The translations under genes were made by a program, and so were the position numbers. A stretch of DNA of 64,000 nt. Source: Cellulomonas timonensis. Lineage in GTDB: Bacteria; Actinomycetota; Actinomycetes; Actinomycetales; Cellulomonadaceae. Positions 7,051-15,432 of the stretch are shown here, piece by piece; the first letter of the stretch is position 1; each line of letters opens with the position of its first letter. The stretch is taken from positions 124,001 through 188,000 of the forward strand of contig NZ_FCOT01000009.1 in the NCBI RefSeq assembly GCF_900046455.1, written 5' to 3'. The notes below the pieces were generated by a model, which ran no database searches, was not told where the DNA came from, and saw nothing but the letters and a program-made list of their open reading frames with translations.

Positions 7051-8493
7051 GTGCGCAACCCGCGAGTCCGAGACGCGATCGGCGCGTCCCCTGCCGGCGG
7101 CGGCGCTGCCAGCAGCGACCAGGCGCTCGCGCGCACCCGCCTGACGCTGCTCGGGCTGTTCACCCTCAACGGGCTGATGTTCTCGAGCTGGCTCGCCCGC
7201 ATCCCCGCCGTGCGCGACGCGCTCGACCTCACCGCCGGGCAGCTCGGCATCGTGCTGCTCGCCGGGTCGGTCGGGGCGCTGGCGACCGCCACGGTCTCCG
7301 GCATCGTCGTCACACGGTTCGGCGGCCGCTTCTCGCTGCTGCTCTCGACCATCGGGTTCGCCGCGGCCTATGTGCTCATCGGCGTGGGCCCCACCGTCGG
7401 GTCGGTGCCGCTGCTGGCCGCGGGAATCTTCCTCAACGGCGTCGCCTTCGCGATCGGCAACGTCCCCCTCAACGTGGAGACCGCCGCTGTCGAGCGGCGC
7501 ATGGGCCGCACGGTGCTGCCGCAATTCCACGCGGCGTTCTCCGTCGGCGCGGTGCTGGGCTCGCTCATCGGCGCGCTCGCCTCGAGCCTGGCCGTCCCGC
7601 TGCTCGGGCAGTTCGTCGTCACTGCCGCGATCGGCACCGCGTGGCGGCTCGCCGCGCTGCCCCATGCGGTGCTGGAGCCGTCGCCCGGGCGCGTCGTGGC
7701 CCAGGACGTGCTGCCCGACGTCGCCGCCCACCCGGCCCCGGCGCGTCGGCGCGCCATCGGCTCGGCGCTCGACGCGTGGCGCGAGCCCCGCACGCTGCTC
7801 ATCGGCGTCGTCATCATGGCCGCCGCGCTGTCCGAGGGGTCGGCCAACGATTGGCTCGCCCTCGCCGTGGTGGACGGGTTCGACCAGACCGAGGCCGTCG
7901 GCGCCGTCGTCTTCGGGCTGTTCGTCGGCGCGATGACTGCCGTGCGGCTGCTCGGCACCCGCCTCATCGACAGGGTCGGGCGCGTGCCGGTGCTGCGCGT
8001 CTCTGGCTGTGTGTCGCTCGCGGGGCTGCTGGTGTTCGGCTTCGCGCCCACCTTCGAGACCGCAGTGATCGGCGTGGCCGCCTGGGGCTTCGGCGCGGCG
8101 CTGGCCGTGCCCCTGGGCATCGCCGCGGCGTCAGACGACCCGATGCTGGCCGCCGGGCGGGTCGCCGTCGTCTCGGCCTTCTCCTCGGTGGCGTCGATCG
8201 CGGCGCCGCCCCTGCTCGGCCTCGCCGCCGACTCCATGGGCGCCCGCCGCGCGCTGACCCTGATCGCCGTCGCGATGGTGGTGAGCATCGCGCTCTCCCG
8301 CCGCGTGGCGCCGCTCGAGCCCGCCATCGGGCACGACGCGGCTCCCGCTAGCCTGCAGGTGGGCGCCGGAGGCTCAGCGCCGAACCCCGCCGCCCCGATG
8401 ATGGGGGACGCCGACGACAGGACGCCCATCACGAGGCCGGCCAGCCCGGCGCCCCGTGAGCCCGCCGGCGTGGGCTGCCTCGAGCACTCCTGA
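7051..8493 (+). CDS. MFS transporter (first of a tandem pair)
   Basis: The 480-residue protein has about twelve hydrophobic segments. It contains FSSWLARIPAVRDALDL after TM1 and the central loop motif ALSEGSANDWLALAVVDGF, as in YbjJ-type MFS permeases. I chose GTG at 7051 because GGAGAGA lies just upstream; an earlier in-frame GTG at 6925 would place the operators inside the gene. The last 60 or so residues form a hydrophilic, Pro/Ala-rich tail absent from the second copy. Substrate unknown; the LacI-type neighbour suggests a sugar or related compound. Confidence 0.85.
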   Translation: MRNPRVRDAIGASPAGGGAASSDQALARTRLTLLGLFTLNGLMFSSWLARIPAVRDALDLTAGQLGIVLLAGSVGALATATVSGIVVTRFGGRFSLLLSTIGFAAAYVLIGVGPTVGSVPLLAAGIFLNGVAFAIGNVPLNVETAAVERRMGRTVLPQFHAAFSVGAVLGSLIGALASSLAVPLLGQFVVTAAIGTAWRLAALPHAVLEPSPGRVVAQDVLPDVAAHPAPARRRAIGSALDAWREPRTLLIGVVIMAAALSEGSANDWLALAVVDGFDQTEAVGAVVFGLFVGAMTAVRLLGTRLIDRVGRVPVLRVSGCVSLAGLLVFGFAPTFETAVIGVAAWGFGAALAVPLGIAAASDDPMLAAGRVAVVSAFSSVASIAAPPLLGLAADSMGARRALTLIAVAMVVSIALSRRVAPLEPAIGHDAAPASLQVGAGGSAPNPAAPMMGDADDRTPITRPASPAPREPAGVGCLEHS

Positions 8494-8550
8494 CCGCGTC
8501 GGCCCCGCAGCCGCACGCCCATCCCGCACGACGACGAAGGAGTCGCACAC

Positions 8551-9849
8551 ATGACCGCCAGGCGGATGGACGACCCTCGGCTGCGCGCAGCCTCCGCCGC
8601 GGTGTTCGTGGTCTTCGCGCTGAACGGGTTCAACTTCTCGAGCTGGGCGTCGCGCCTGCCGGCCGTCCGTGACGCGCTGGGCCTGAGCCCCGAGCAGATG
8701 GGCGCCTTGCTGCTCGTCGGGGCCATCGGCTCGCTCATCGCGCTGCCGCTATCGGGGATGGTCGTGACACGGCTCGGCGCCCGGCGCACAGTGCTGACGT
8801 TCGCGCTGGTCAACGCCGTCGGCCTGGCCCTCGCCGCAGTGGGGGTCGCCGGCGGCGTGGTGCTCGTGGTGGCGTCCGGCGCCGTGGTCTTCGGCGTGGG
8901 CACGGGAACGTGGGACGCGTCGATGAACCTGGAAGGCGCGGCAGTCGAGCAGAAGCTCGGACACACGGTGATGCCCCGCTACCACGCGGGCTTCTCGATC
9001 GGGACGGCCGTGGGCGCCGCCGTCGCGGCCGTGGCCGCCGGGCTGGGCGTGCCGGTGGGCGTGCACATCCCCGTCGCCGTCCTCGCGTCGAGCATCGGCG
9101 TGGCGCTCGCCGTGCGCCGGTTCCTGCCCGAGCGCGAGGTCGGCGCGGTGGATCCGGCGCGGCACGGCGAGACCACGGGCGCCGATCCCGCGACCGCCGT
9201 CGAGGCGCCGAGCCGCGCCCGGCGGGCCTTCGGGAGCTGGCTCGAGCCGCGCACCCTGCTGATCGGCCTCGTGGTGCTCGCGGCAGCGCTCACGGAGGGC
9301 TCCGCGAACGACTGGGTCGCGCTGGCCGTCGTCGACGGCTTCGGCACGACGGACGCCATCGGGGCGCTGGCCTTCGGGATCTTCGTGACGGCCATGACGG
9401 CCATGCGGTTCTTCGGCACCACCCTGCTCGACAGGTTCGGCCGCGTCGCCACGCTGCAGTTCTGTGCGCTGCTGTCCCTCATCGGCCTCGGGATCTTCAC
9501 CCTGGCCCCGGAGGGCATGCTGTGGCTCGCGCTGGTGGGCATCGTGCTGTGGGGGATGGGCGCCGCGCTCGGCTTCCCGGTCGGGATGAGCGCCGCGAGC
9601 GACGACCCGGCCCATGCGGCGGGCCGCGTCAGCGTCGTCGCCACCATCGGCTACTCGGCCTTCCTCGCGGGCCCGCCGCTGCTCGGCCTGCTCGCCGGCG
9701 CCGTCGGGTATCGGCATGCGCTGCTCGCGATCGCCGTCCCGGGGCTGGGGGGGCTGTTCGTGCTGCACGCCGTGCGCCCGCCCGCGCCGGATGACGCCGC
9801 AGGCTCGTCGCCCGGCCTCGGGAGCGACCGCCCAGCATCGGGGAACTAG
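8551..9849 (+). CDS. MFS transporter (second of a tandem pair)
   Basis: The 432-residue protein is clearly paralogous to the gene before it: FSSWASRLPAVRDALGL and ALTEGSANDWVALAVVDGF match along the same layout of about twelve membrane segments. The ATG follows GAAGGAG. The 57-nt gap suggests co-transcription with the first copy. The stop codon TAG is also the first three bases of the murB -10 hexamer. Confidence 0.87.
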   Translation: MTARRMDDPRLRAASAAVFVVFALNGFNFSSWASRLPAVRDALGLSPEQMGALLLVGAIGSLIALPLSGMVVTRLGARRTVLTFALVNAVGLALAAVGVAGGVVLVVASGAVVFGVGTGTWDASMNLEGAAVEQKLGHTVMPRYHAGFSIGTAVGAAVAAVAAGLGVPVGVHIPVAVLASSIGVALAVRRFLPEREVGAVDPARHGETTGADPATAVEAPSRARRAFGSWLEPRTLLIGLVVLAAALTEGSANDWVALAVVDGFGTTDAIGALAFGIFVTAMTAMRFFGTTLLDRFGRVATLQFCALLSLIGLGIFTLAPEGMLWLALVGIVLWGMGAALGFPVGMSAASDDPAHAAGRVSVVATIGYSAFLAGPPLLGLLAGAVGYRHALLAIAVPGLGGLFVLHAVRPPAPDDAAGSSPGLGSDRPASGN

Positions 9850-9858
9850 CCTGGTGAC
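9847..9858 (+). promoter_or_regulatory. murB -10 element, leaderless arrangement
   Basis: TAGCCT (9847-9852) ends 6 nt before the murB GTG, which places the transcription start at or next to the start codon. No ribosome binding site is present. The hexamer overlaps the TAG stop of the MFS gene. Confidence 0.65.
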
Positions 9859-10947
9859 GTGACGACCTCGACCCAGACCCCGACCCTCGCCCAGCTCACC
9901 ACCATGCGGGTCGGTGGACCGGTGGGCCGGTATGTCGAGGCCTCCGACGAGGCCGAGCTCATCGCGGCGGTGCGGGAGGCCGACGCCGCTGGCGAGCCGG
10001 TGCTGCTGCTGGGCGGCGGGTCGAACTTGCTGGTCTCGGACGAGGGGTTCGACGGCGTCGTCGTGCGCGACGCGCGGACCGGCGTCACCACGCCCGACGA
10101 GTCCGCGTGCGCGGGGACCACCCTGACGGCGCCTGCGGGCGCCCCCTGGGACGACGTGGTCGCGCACGCCGTCGCACGGCGACTGGTGGGGCTCGAGGCG
10201 CTCTCGGGCATCCCCGGCTCAACCGGCGCGACGCCCGTGCAGAACGTCGGGGCCTACGGCCAGGAGGTCGCCCAGACGATCGCGCTGGTGCGGGCCTTCG
10301 ACCGGGAGCGCGCCCGCGTGCGGACCTTCCCCCTCGCCGACCTGGGCTTCGGCTACCGCACCTCGGTGCTCAAGCGGTCGATGCGCGTCGACCCGGGCGA
10401 CGACCGCTCGCCGTGGTACCCGACGCCCCGCTACGTCGTCCTCGACGTGACGTTCCAGCTCAAGCCCGGCGACCTCTCCGCCCCGATCGCCTACGGGGAG
10501 CTCGCCGCGGCCCTCGACGTGGCCGTCGGGGAGCGGGTCCCCCTGGCGGACGCCCGCGCCGCGGTGCTCGGGCTGCGCTCCCGCAAGGGCATGGTCCTCG
10601 ACCCCACAGACCCGGACACGAGCAGTGCCGGCTCGTTCTTCACCAACCCGGTGATGAGCGGCGCCGACGCGCTCCTGCTGCCCGAGGACGCCCCGCGCTA
10701 TCCCGCCGGCGGCGACGACGTGAAGGTGAGCGCGGCGTGGCTCATCGAGAGGGCGGGCTTCCGGCGCGGGTACGGCCTGCCCGGGCCGGCCGCGTTGTCC
10801 ACGAAGCACACCCTCGCGCTGACCAACCGCGGCGGCGCGACCGCCGCCGACCTGGTGGCGCTGGCCCGCGAGGTGCGTGACGGGGTGCGCGAGCGGTTCG
10901 GCGTGACCCTCGAGCCGGAGCCCGTGCTGGTGGGCGTCGCGCTCTGA
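9859..10947 (+). CDS. murB: UDP-N-acetylenolpyruvoylglucosamine reductase
   Basis: The 362-residue cytosolic flavoprotein performs the second step to UDP-MurNAc for peptidoglycan, NADPH-dependent reduction of the enolpyruvyl group. The FAD-binding LLGGGSNLLVSDEGF lies at residues 50-64, followed by GIPGSTGATPVQNVGAYG. SAGSFFTNPV carries the likely proton donor Ser259, and the late LEPEPVLVG supplies the conserved acidic residue. It starts with GTG, apparently leaderless. murB near the rpmG–secE interval is common in actinobacteria. Confidence 0.96.
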   Translation: MTTSTQTPTLAQLTTMRVGGPVGRYVEASDEAELIAAVREADAAGEPVLLLGGGSNLLVSDEGFDGVVVRDARTGVTTPDESACAGTTLTAPAGAPWDDVVAHAVARRLVGLEALSGIPGSTGATPVQNVGAYGQEVAQTIALVRAFDRERARVRTFPLADLGFGYRTSVLKRSMRVDPGDDRSPWYPTPRYVVLDVTFQLKPGDLSAPIAYGELAAALDVAVGERVPLADARAAVLGLRSRKGMVLDPTDPDTSSAGSFFTNPVMSGADALLLPEDAPRYPAGGDDVKVSAAWLIERAGFRRGYGLPGPAALSTKHTLALTNRGGATAADLVALAREVRDGVRERFGVTLEPEPVLVGVAL

Positions 10948-10981
10948 CGCCCCCGTGAGCGGCCCGGGCGGCGGCGTCGCG

Positions 10982-12019
10982 TCAGTCGGCGGCCAGGTCG
11001 GCGGGCTCGGACAGCCAGGCGTCCACCTCGCCGAGCAGGCGCGCCCGGGTCTGCTCTGACGTGCGGCTCGCCCGGATCGATGACTTCGCCAGATCGGCCA
11101 GCTCCGCGTCGGTGAAGCCGTGCACGGTGCGCGCGGCCTCGTACTGCGCGGTCAGCCGCGCGCCGAAGAGCAGCGGGTCGTCGGCGCCCAGGGCGACGGT
11201 CGCCCCGGCGTCCACCAGCGCGCGCAACGGCACCTGGGCCTGGTCGGGGTAGACCCCGAGGGACACGTTGGACGTCGGACACACCTCGAGCGCCACCCCG
11301 CTGCCCACCACCCGGTCGAGCACAGCGGGGTCCTCGGCCGAGCGGACGCCATGGCCCAGCCGGTCGGGCGCCAGATGGTCCAGGACCGCGTCCACGTGGG
11401 CCGGGCCGAGCAGTTCGCCGCCGTGCGGGACGAGGGCGAGGCCAGCCCGGCGGGCGATCTCGAAGGCGGGCGCGAACTCGGAGGTGTCCCCGCGGCGCTC
11501 GTCGTTGCTCAGGCCGAACCCGATCACCTCGCCGGGCCCGTCGCCCGCGTGCAGCGCCGCGAGCCGCGCGAGGGTGCGCGCCTCCAGGGGGTGGCGCATG
11601 CGGGAGGCCGCCACCACGACGCCCACCTCGACGCCGTGCTCGTGCCCGGCTGAGCGGGCCGCGTCGAGCACGATCTCCAGGGCGGGGGTCAGCCCTCCCA
11701 CGAAGGGCGCGTACGACGTCGGGTCGACCTGGATCTCCAGCCGGCGGGAGCCCTCGACCGCGTCGTCGGCGACCGCCTCGGTGAGGATGCGCCGCATGTC
11801 GGCCTCGCCGCGCACGCACGCCCGCGCCGCGTCGTACAGCCGCTGGAACCGGAACCAGCCGCGCTCGTTGGCGGGCACCATCAGCGGGTCGCCGTCGAGC
11901 AGCGCCGACGGCAGCCGCACGCCGTAGCCGACGGCCAGGTCCCGCAGCGTCTCCAGGCGCATCGAGCCGGTGAAGTGCAGGTGCAGGTGGGCCTTGGGGA
12001 GCCGGTCCAGGTCGCGCAC
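10982..12019 (-). CDS. add: Adenosine deaminase-family hydrolase (variant active site)
   Basis: The 345-residue TIM-barrel metal-dependent deaminase keeps the zinc-site pattern: HLHLHF at residues 11-16, PHGGE, RLGHGVR, EVCPTSN and LGADDP. Classical adenosine deaminases read ELHVHLDG at the first motif; here it is HLHLHFTG, so the Asp that contacts the ribose is replaced by Thr. The enzyme may deaminate a different purine derivative. It starts with GTG at 12019, preceded by a -10-like CACACT at 6 nt, and converges on murB. Confidence 0.82.
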   Translation of the reverse strand: MRDLDRLPKAHLHLHFTGSMRLETLRDLAVGYGVRLPSALLDGDPLMVPANERGWFRFQRLYDAARACVRGEADMRRILTEAVADDAVEGSRRLEIQVDPTSYAPFVGGLTPALEIVLDAARSAGHEHGVEVGVVVAASRMRHPLEARTLARLAALHAGDGPGEVIGFGLSNDERRGDTSEFAPAFEIARRAGLALVPHGGELLGPAHVDAVLDHLAPDRLGHGVRSAEDPAVLDRVVGSGVALEVCPTSNVSLGVYPDQAQVPLRALVDAGATVALGADDPLLFGARLTAQYEAARTVHGFTDAELADLAKSSIRASRTSEQTRARLLGEVDAWLSEPADLAAD

Positions 12020-12025
12020 CTGACC

Positions 12026-12059
12026 AGTGTGCCAAAGATGAGTGTGAGAGCACTCTCAC
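12026..12059 (-). promoter_or_regulatory. Putative promoter and operator of the deaminase gene
   Basis: On the minus strand CACACT (12031-12026) ends 6 nt before the GTG start, a leaderless arrangement. Just upstream is GTGAGAG-CA-CTCTCAC (12044-12059), a 7-bp inverted repeat with a 2-nt centre that would overlap the -35 area, suiting a TetR- or GntR-type repressor. Confidence 0.45.
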
Positions 12060-12171
12060 GTGGTTCTCCTGACAGGCTCCCCGGCAAGCCTCAACCTGGC
12101 GTTGTCAGGTCCGCCCGTCTGCGCGCCGGTCGCCGGCGTCGGGGGTGGGCTGCGGTGAGAGTGGGAGTCGC

Positions 12172-12468
12172 ATGGCGTCGCGGGCAGATCGAGCATCGTA
12201 CGGATGGGTGGCGCTGGGGGCCGGGGCGTCGCTCGCCCTGGGGATGATCGGCGGGATCGCCGCAGCGGAGCAGACGCGCTCAGCCCAGCGCGACGCGGCG
12301 GCGCCGGATCGCACGTCGAGCCCCCCCACGGGGGGCGGGATCGGCACGCATGTGGTCGGCGCCAGCCCCCGGCCCTCCGCGCCCGGCCGGATGGTCGAGC
12401 TGGCGCCACCGCGGTCCGCCGACCAGTCGCACGCCCAGCGCTCGCGGACGTGGTTCGCGGCGAACTGA
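12172..12468 (+). CDS. Small single-pass membrane protein, function unknown
   Basis: The 98-residue product has a short charged N-terminus (MASRADRAS), one hydrophobic segment (YGWVALGAGASLALGMIGG, about residues 9-27) and a Pro/Ser/Ala/Arg-rich hydrophilic tail. No family is recognised. The ATG at 12172 follows GTGGGAG; a longer frame from 12145 adds nine residues. It converges on the response regulator gene with only 22 bases between the stops. Confidence 0.6.
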   Translation: MASRADRASYGWVALGAGASLALGMIGGIAAAEQTRSAQRDAAAPDRTSSPPTGGGIGTHVVGASPRPSAPGRMVELAPPRSADQSHAQRSRTWFAAN

Positions 12469-12490
12469 CTCGCGGCGCATGGAGCGGCCA

Positions 12491-13219
12491 TCACCGCCCC
12501 TGCGAGGGCTGCTGCGGGGCGACGTGGCGCCCCTGCGATGTCGGACGTGTCGCCGTCGCGTCGACCAGCCGGTAGCCGACACCGCGCACGGTGTCGAAGT
12601 GCGCGGCCCCGAGCTTCTTGCGCAGGTACCGCACGTACACGTCGACGACGTTCGAGCCCGGGTCGAAGTCGTAGCCCCACACCTGCGAGAGGAGCTGCTC
12701 GCGGCTGAGGACATGCCCGGGGTGGCGCAGGAATGTCTCCGCGAGGGCGAACTCGCGGGCCGACAGGTCGATCTCGTGGCCGGCCACCTTCATCCGCCGG
12801 GTCCGCAGGTCGAGCTGCAGCGGGCCGTGCGTCAGCGTGGTGGCCTCGCCGGCCGGCTGCGGCGCCCGCAGTCGCAGGCGCACCCGTGCCAGGAGCTCCT
12901 CGAAGCGGAACGGCTTCGCCATGTAGTCGTCGGCGCCGGACTCCAGGCCCGTGACCGTGTCGGTGACGGAGCTGCGGGCGGTGAGGATGATCACCGGCAC
13001 CGTCTCGCCGCTCGCCCGCAGCTCCTGCAGCACGTCCAGGCCGTCCATGTCGGCCAGGCCCAGGTCGAGCACGAGGAGTGCGTACTCGCCGGTGCGGGCG
13101 AGCGCGAGCGCCTCTCGGCCGGTGGCGACGGTGCTCGTCACGAACCCCTCGGCGTGCAGTCCTTTGGCGAGGAACGCGGCGATCCGCTCCTCGTCCTCGG
13201 CGATGAGGATCTGCGTCAT
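12491..13219 (-). CDS. Two-component response regulator, OmpR/PhoB type
   Basis: The 242-residue protein has a receiver domain (LIAEDEER, phospho-acceptor Asp52 in LVLDLGLADMDG, Thr80 in ILTAR, Lys102 in MAKPF) and a winged-helix DNA-binding domain (LSAREFALAETFLRHPGHVLS to VDVYVRYLRKKL and TVRGVGYRL). It overlaps the 3' end of the kinase gene by ATGA, so the pair is translated together, kinase first. Target genes are not evident; an ABC-2 exporter encoded upstream on the same strand is a candidate. Confidence 0.95.
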   Translation of the reverse strand: MTQILIAEDEERIAAFLAKGLHAEGFVTSTVATGREALALARTGEYALLVLDLGLADMDGLDVLQELRASGETVPVIILTARSSVTDTVTGLESGADDYMAKPFRFEELLARVRLRLRAPQPAGEATTLTHGPLQLDLRTRRMKVAGHEIDLSAREFALAETFLRHPGHVLSREQLLSQVWGYDFDPGSNVVDVYVRYLRKKLGAAHFDTVRGVGYRLVDATATRPTSQGRHVAPQQPSQGR

Positions 13220-14745
13220 CTGTGCTCCACGAGCTCGGGGCGCTCCAGGCGCTTCGCGTCGACATAGGGGATGGCGGGCAGGTCGAGCAGGAACACCGAG
13301 CCGGGCCCGGCGTGCGCGGGCCACCTCTCGAGGCGGACACGGCCCCGGTGCGCCGCGGCGATCGCGGCCACGATCGGCAGCCCCAGCCCGGCGCCCTCGG
13401 ATCGGCGCCCAGTGCGGTCGGCGCGGCCGCGGTGGAACCGCTCGAAGATCCGCTGCTCCTCCTCCGGCGCCACCCCCGGGCCCTGGTCGTGCACCCACAG
13501 CCGCACCCGGCCGGCGTGCAGCTCGCTGCCGATCCGGATGCGGGTGCCGGGGGCGGACACGGAGACGGCGTTGGCGATGAGCTGCAGCCACGCCTGCGTG
13601 ATGCGCTGCGAGTCCACCATGAGCATCACGTCGGCGCGTGCGGTGACCTGCCACTGGCGGTCGCCCAGGCTGCGCGCCTTGTCCAGCACGTCGTCCGTGA
13701 GCCGCCCGATGTCCGTGGGCGCCGGGCGCACGAAGTCGGGCCGGTCGGCGGTGGCCAGCGTCATCAGGTCGTCGACGAGCCGGTGCATGCGGTCCAGCTC
13801 GTCCAGCGCGAGCGACTGCACGGCCCGCACATCCTCGGGGTCGCGCGCGTTGATGAGCTCGAGGTGCCCCCGCACGATCGTCAGCGGGGTGCGCAGCTCA
13901 TGGCCCACGTCGTCGAGCAGCTCGCGCTGGGAGCCGAACGCGTTCTCGAGCCGGTCGAGCATCGCGTTCACGGTGACCGCCAGGTCGGACAGGTCGTCGG
14001 ACCCCGAGACGGGGATGCGCTCGGAGAGGTCGGACTCGGTGATCCTGCGCGCCGCGTCCCGCAGCAGCCGGACCGGGCTCAGCAGCCGCCCGACCACGAA
14101 CCACGCCACGGCGGCGATCACCGCGAGCGAGCCGAGGGCGATCGTCGCGTACGTGAAGTAGGTCGAGCCGAGACTGGCCACCTCGGCGCCGCGGTCGACC
14201 GCCACGACGAACAGGCCGGTGGACGGGTCCCCGCCGACTTTGACGGGCACCGCGACCATCCGGTACTCCGTCATCGCGGTCCGCACGGTCCGCAGCTCGA
14301 CCGGCTGGTCGGTTGGCAGCCTCCGCAGTTGGTCGAGCAGCTCGAGGTCGTCCTCGAGGCGCAGCACCACGGGACGGGAGGCGATCCAGCGCGGCTCGCC
14401 GTCGATCAGGGCGATCACGCCCTCGTTCTCGGTGAGGCCGCGCATCTGGACGGCCTTCTCGAGCACATCGGCGACCGAGGTGAACCGCGCCTTGGACCCC
14501 TGGTCGGGGTTCGGGCCCTCGCTCGCGGTGATGTGCAGCACCTCGACGGCGCGGCTCAGCGAGTTGTCGATCCGCGCGTCGGTGCTCTGAGTCTGCAGGG
14601 CGTACGCGGCGGCGCCGGCGATGAGCACGGTGAGCCCCGCGAGGCCGACGACGGCGCCGAGCAGCCGCGTCCGCACGGTGACGTGGGCGGCGCGTCGTGC
14701 GGGATTCCAGCTCGCGCGTGCCTGACGTGCGTGCGTGGCCCTCAT
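13216..14745 (-). CDS. Two-component sensor histidine kinase
   Basis: The 509-residue protein has TM1 near residues 27-50, an extracellular sensor region, TM2 (TIALGSLAVIAAVAWFVVG), a HAMP linker, a dimerisation/phosphoacceptor domain with HELRTPLTIVRGH (His near residue 283) and an ATPase domain with DQGPGVAPEEEQRIFERF and GAGLGLPIV. The N-box reads LQLIANAVS. I chose the ATG at 14745; a GTG before VRTRLLGAV is an alternative. The gene begins 43 nt after the small exported-protein gene and overlaps the regulator gene. Confidence 0.93.
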   Translation of the reverse strand: MRATHARQARASWNPARRAAHVTVRTRLLGAVVGLAGLTVLIAGAAAYALQTQSTDARIDNSLSRAVEVLHITASEGPNPDQGSKARFTSVADVLEKAVQMRGLTENEGVIALIDGEPRWIASRPVVLRLEDDLELLDQLRRLPTDQPVELRTVRTAMTEYRMVAVPVKVGGDPSTGLFVVAVDRGAEVASLGSTYFTYATIALGSLAVIAAVAWFVVGRLLSPVRLLRDAARRITESDLSERIPVSGSDDLSDLAVTVNAMLDRLENAFGSQRELLDDVGHELRTPLTIVRGHLELINARDPEDVRAVQSLALDELDRMHRLVDDLMTLATADRPDFVRPAPTDIGRLTDDVLDKARSLGDRQWQVTARADVMLMVDSQRITQAWLQLIANAVSVSAPGTRIRIGSELHAGRVRLWVHDQGPGVAPEEEQRIFERFHRGRADRTGRRSEGAGLGLPIVAAIAAAHRGRVRLERWPAHAGPGSVFLLDLPAIPYVDAKRLERPELVEHR

Positions 14746-14788
14746 ACCAGGCCCGCTGCCTTGCCGGTGGCGTCTTCCGAGGTCACCG

Positions 14789-15376
14789 TCACGGGCGTCG
14801 TCGTGTGCCCTGGCCCTTACACACATTTGACGCTGCCGAACAACGCGCTCGTGTTTGCGGTGCTTTGTGGGGCGCGGGCAGCGGGTCGCCGGGAGTCGGG
14901 CTCGGGGCGGCGAGCGTGCGGGCCGGGCTCGGGCGCCTCCACTCGGTGGCCGTCCCCGACGCCCACAGGTTCCGGTCCTGGCTCGTCCACGTCCATCGCG
15001 CGTTGTCCGGGGATGGCTCCTGCGAGCTCAGGCTGGTGGTCGAGCCGGCTGGCGTGGACGTCGAGAGCGCGGCGCCCGGTGCCGTGGCGGCCCGTCCCGG
15101 GCCGGAGGGCGCCTCCATGCCGTCGTCTGACGCGTCGCCCAGCTCGTCGGCGCCGGCCGGGTCAGCACTGTCCTCCGCGGCGCCGGATGCGGCGCCGCCA
15201 GGAGCAGGGCCGCCGATGCCGAGGGCGTACGCGTCGTCCTGCGTGTGGGAGATGACCAGAGGCGCCCCGATCGGCCCCGGCCCCGGGGCCGTGTCCGAGA
15301 ACGCGACAGCAGTCACGATGCCGAGCAGCAGCACCGCGGCCGAGCCGCTCGCGACCACGCTGGCGTTTCGGGGCAT
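14789..15376 (-). CDS. Small exported or membrane-anchored protein upstream of the sensor kinase
   Basis: The 195-residue product begins MPRNASVVASGSAAVLLLGIV, a single N-terminal membrane segment or uncleaved signal, then PGPGPIGAPLVISHTQDDAYALGIGG and a long low-complexity Ala/Gly/Pro/Ser/Asp region with a basic C-terminus. No known domain is seen. It ends 43 nt before the kinase start on the same strand, so it may be part of the operon and could be a sensor partner. The ATG has AGG close by and a GATACT hexamer 7 nt upstream, so it may be leaderless. Confidence 0.6.
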   Translation of the reverse strand: MPRNASVVASGSAAVLLLGIVTAVAFSDTAPGPGPIGAPLVISHTQDDAYALGIGGPAPGGAASGAAEDSADPAGADELGDASDDGMEAPSGPGRAATAPGAALSTSTPAGSTTSLSSQEPSPDNARWTWTSQDRNLWASGTATEWRRPSPARTLAAPSPTPGDPLPAPHKAPQTRARCSAASNVCKGQGTRRRP

Positions 15377-15432
15377 ACCTCACAGTATCGGGGTTTTACG
15401 TGAGAGTCCCATGAGATCGCAGGTCAGACGTG

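Noticed and set aside
14746-14826. 27-codon N-terminal extension of the histidine kinase
   Set aside because: It would overlap the end of the upstream small gene and has no hydrophobic or family-like content.
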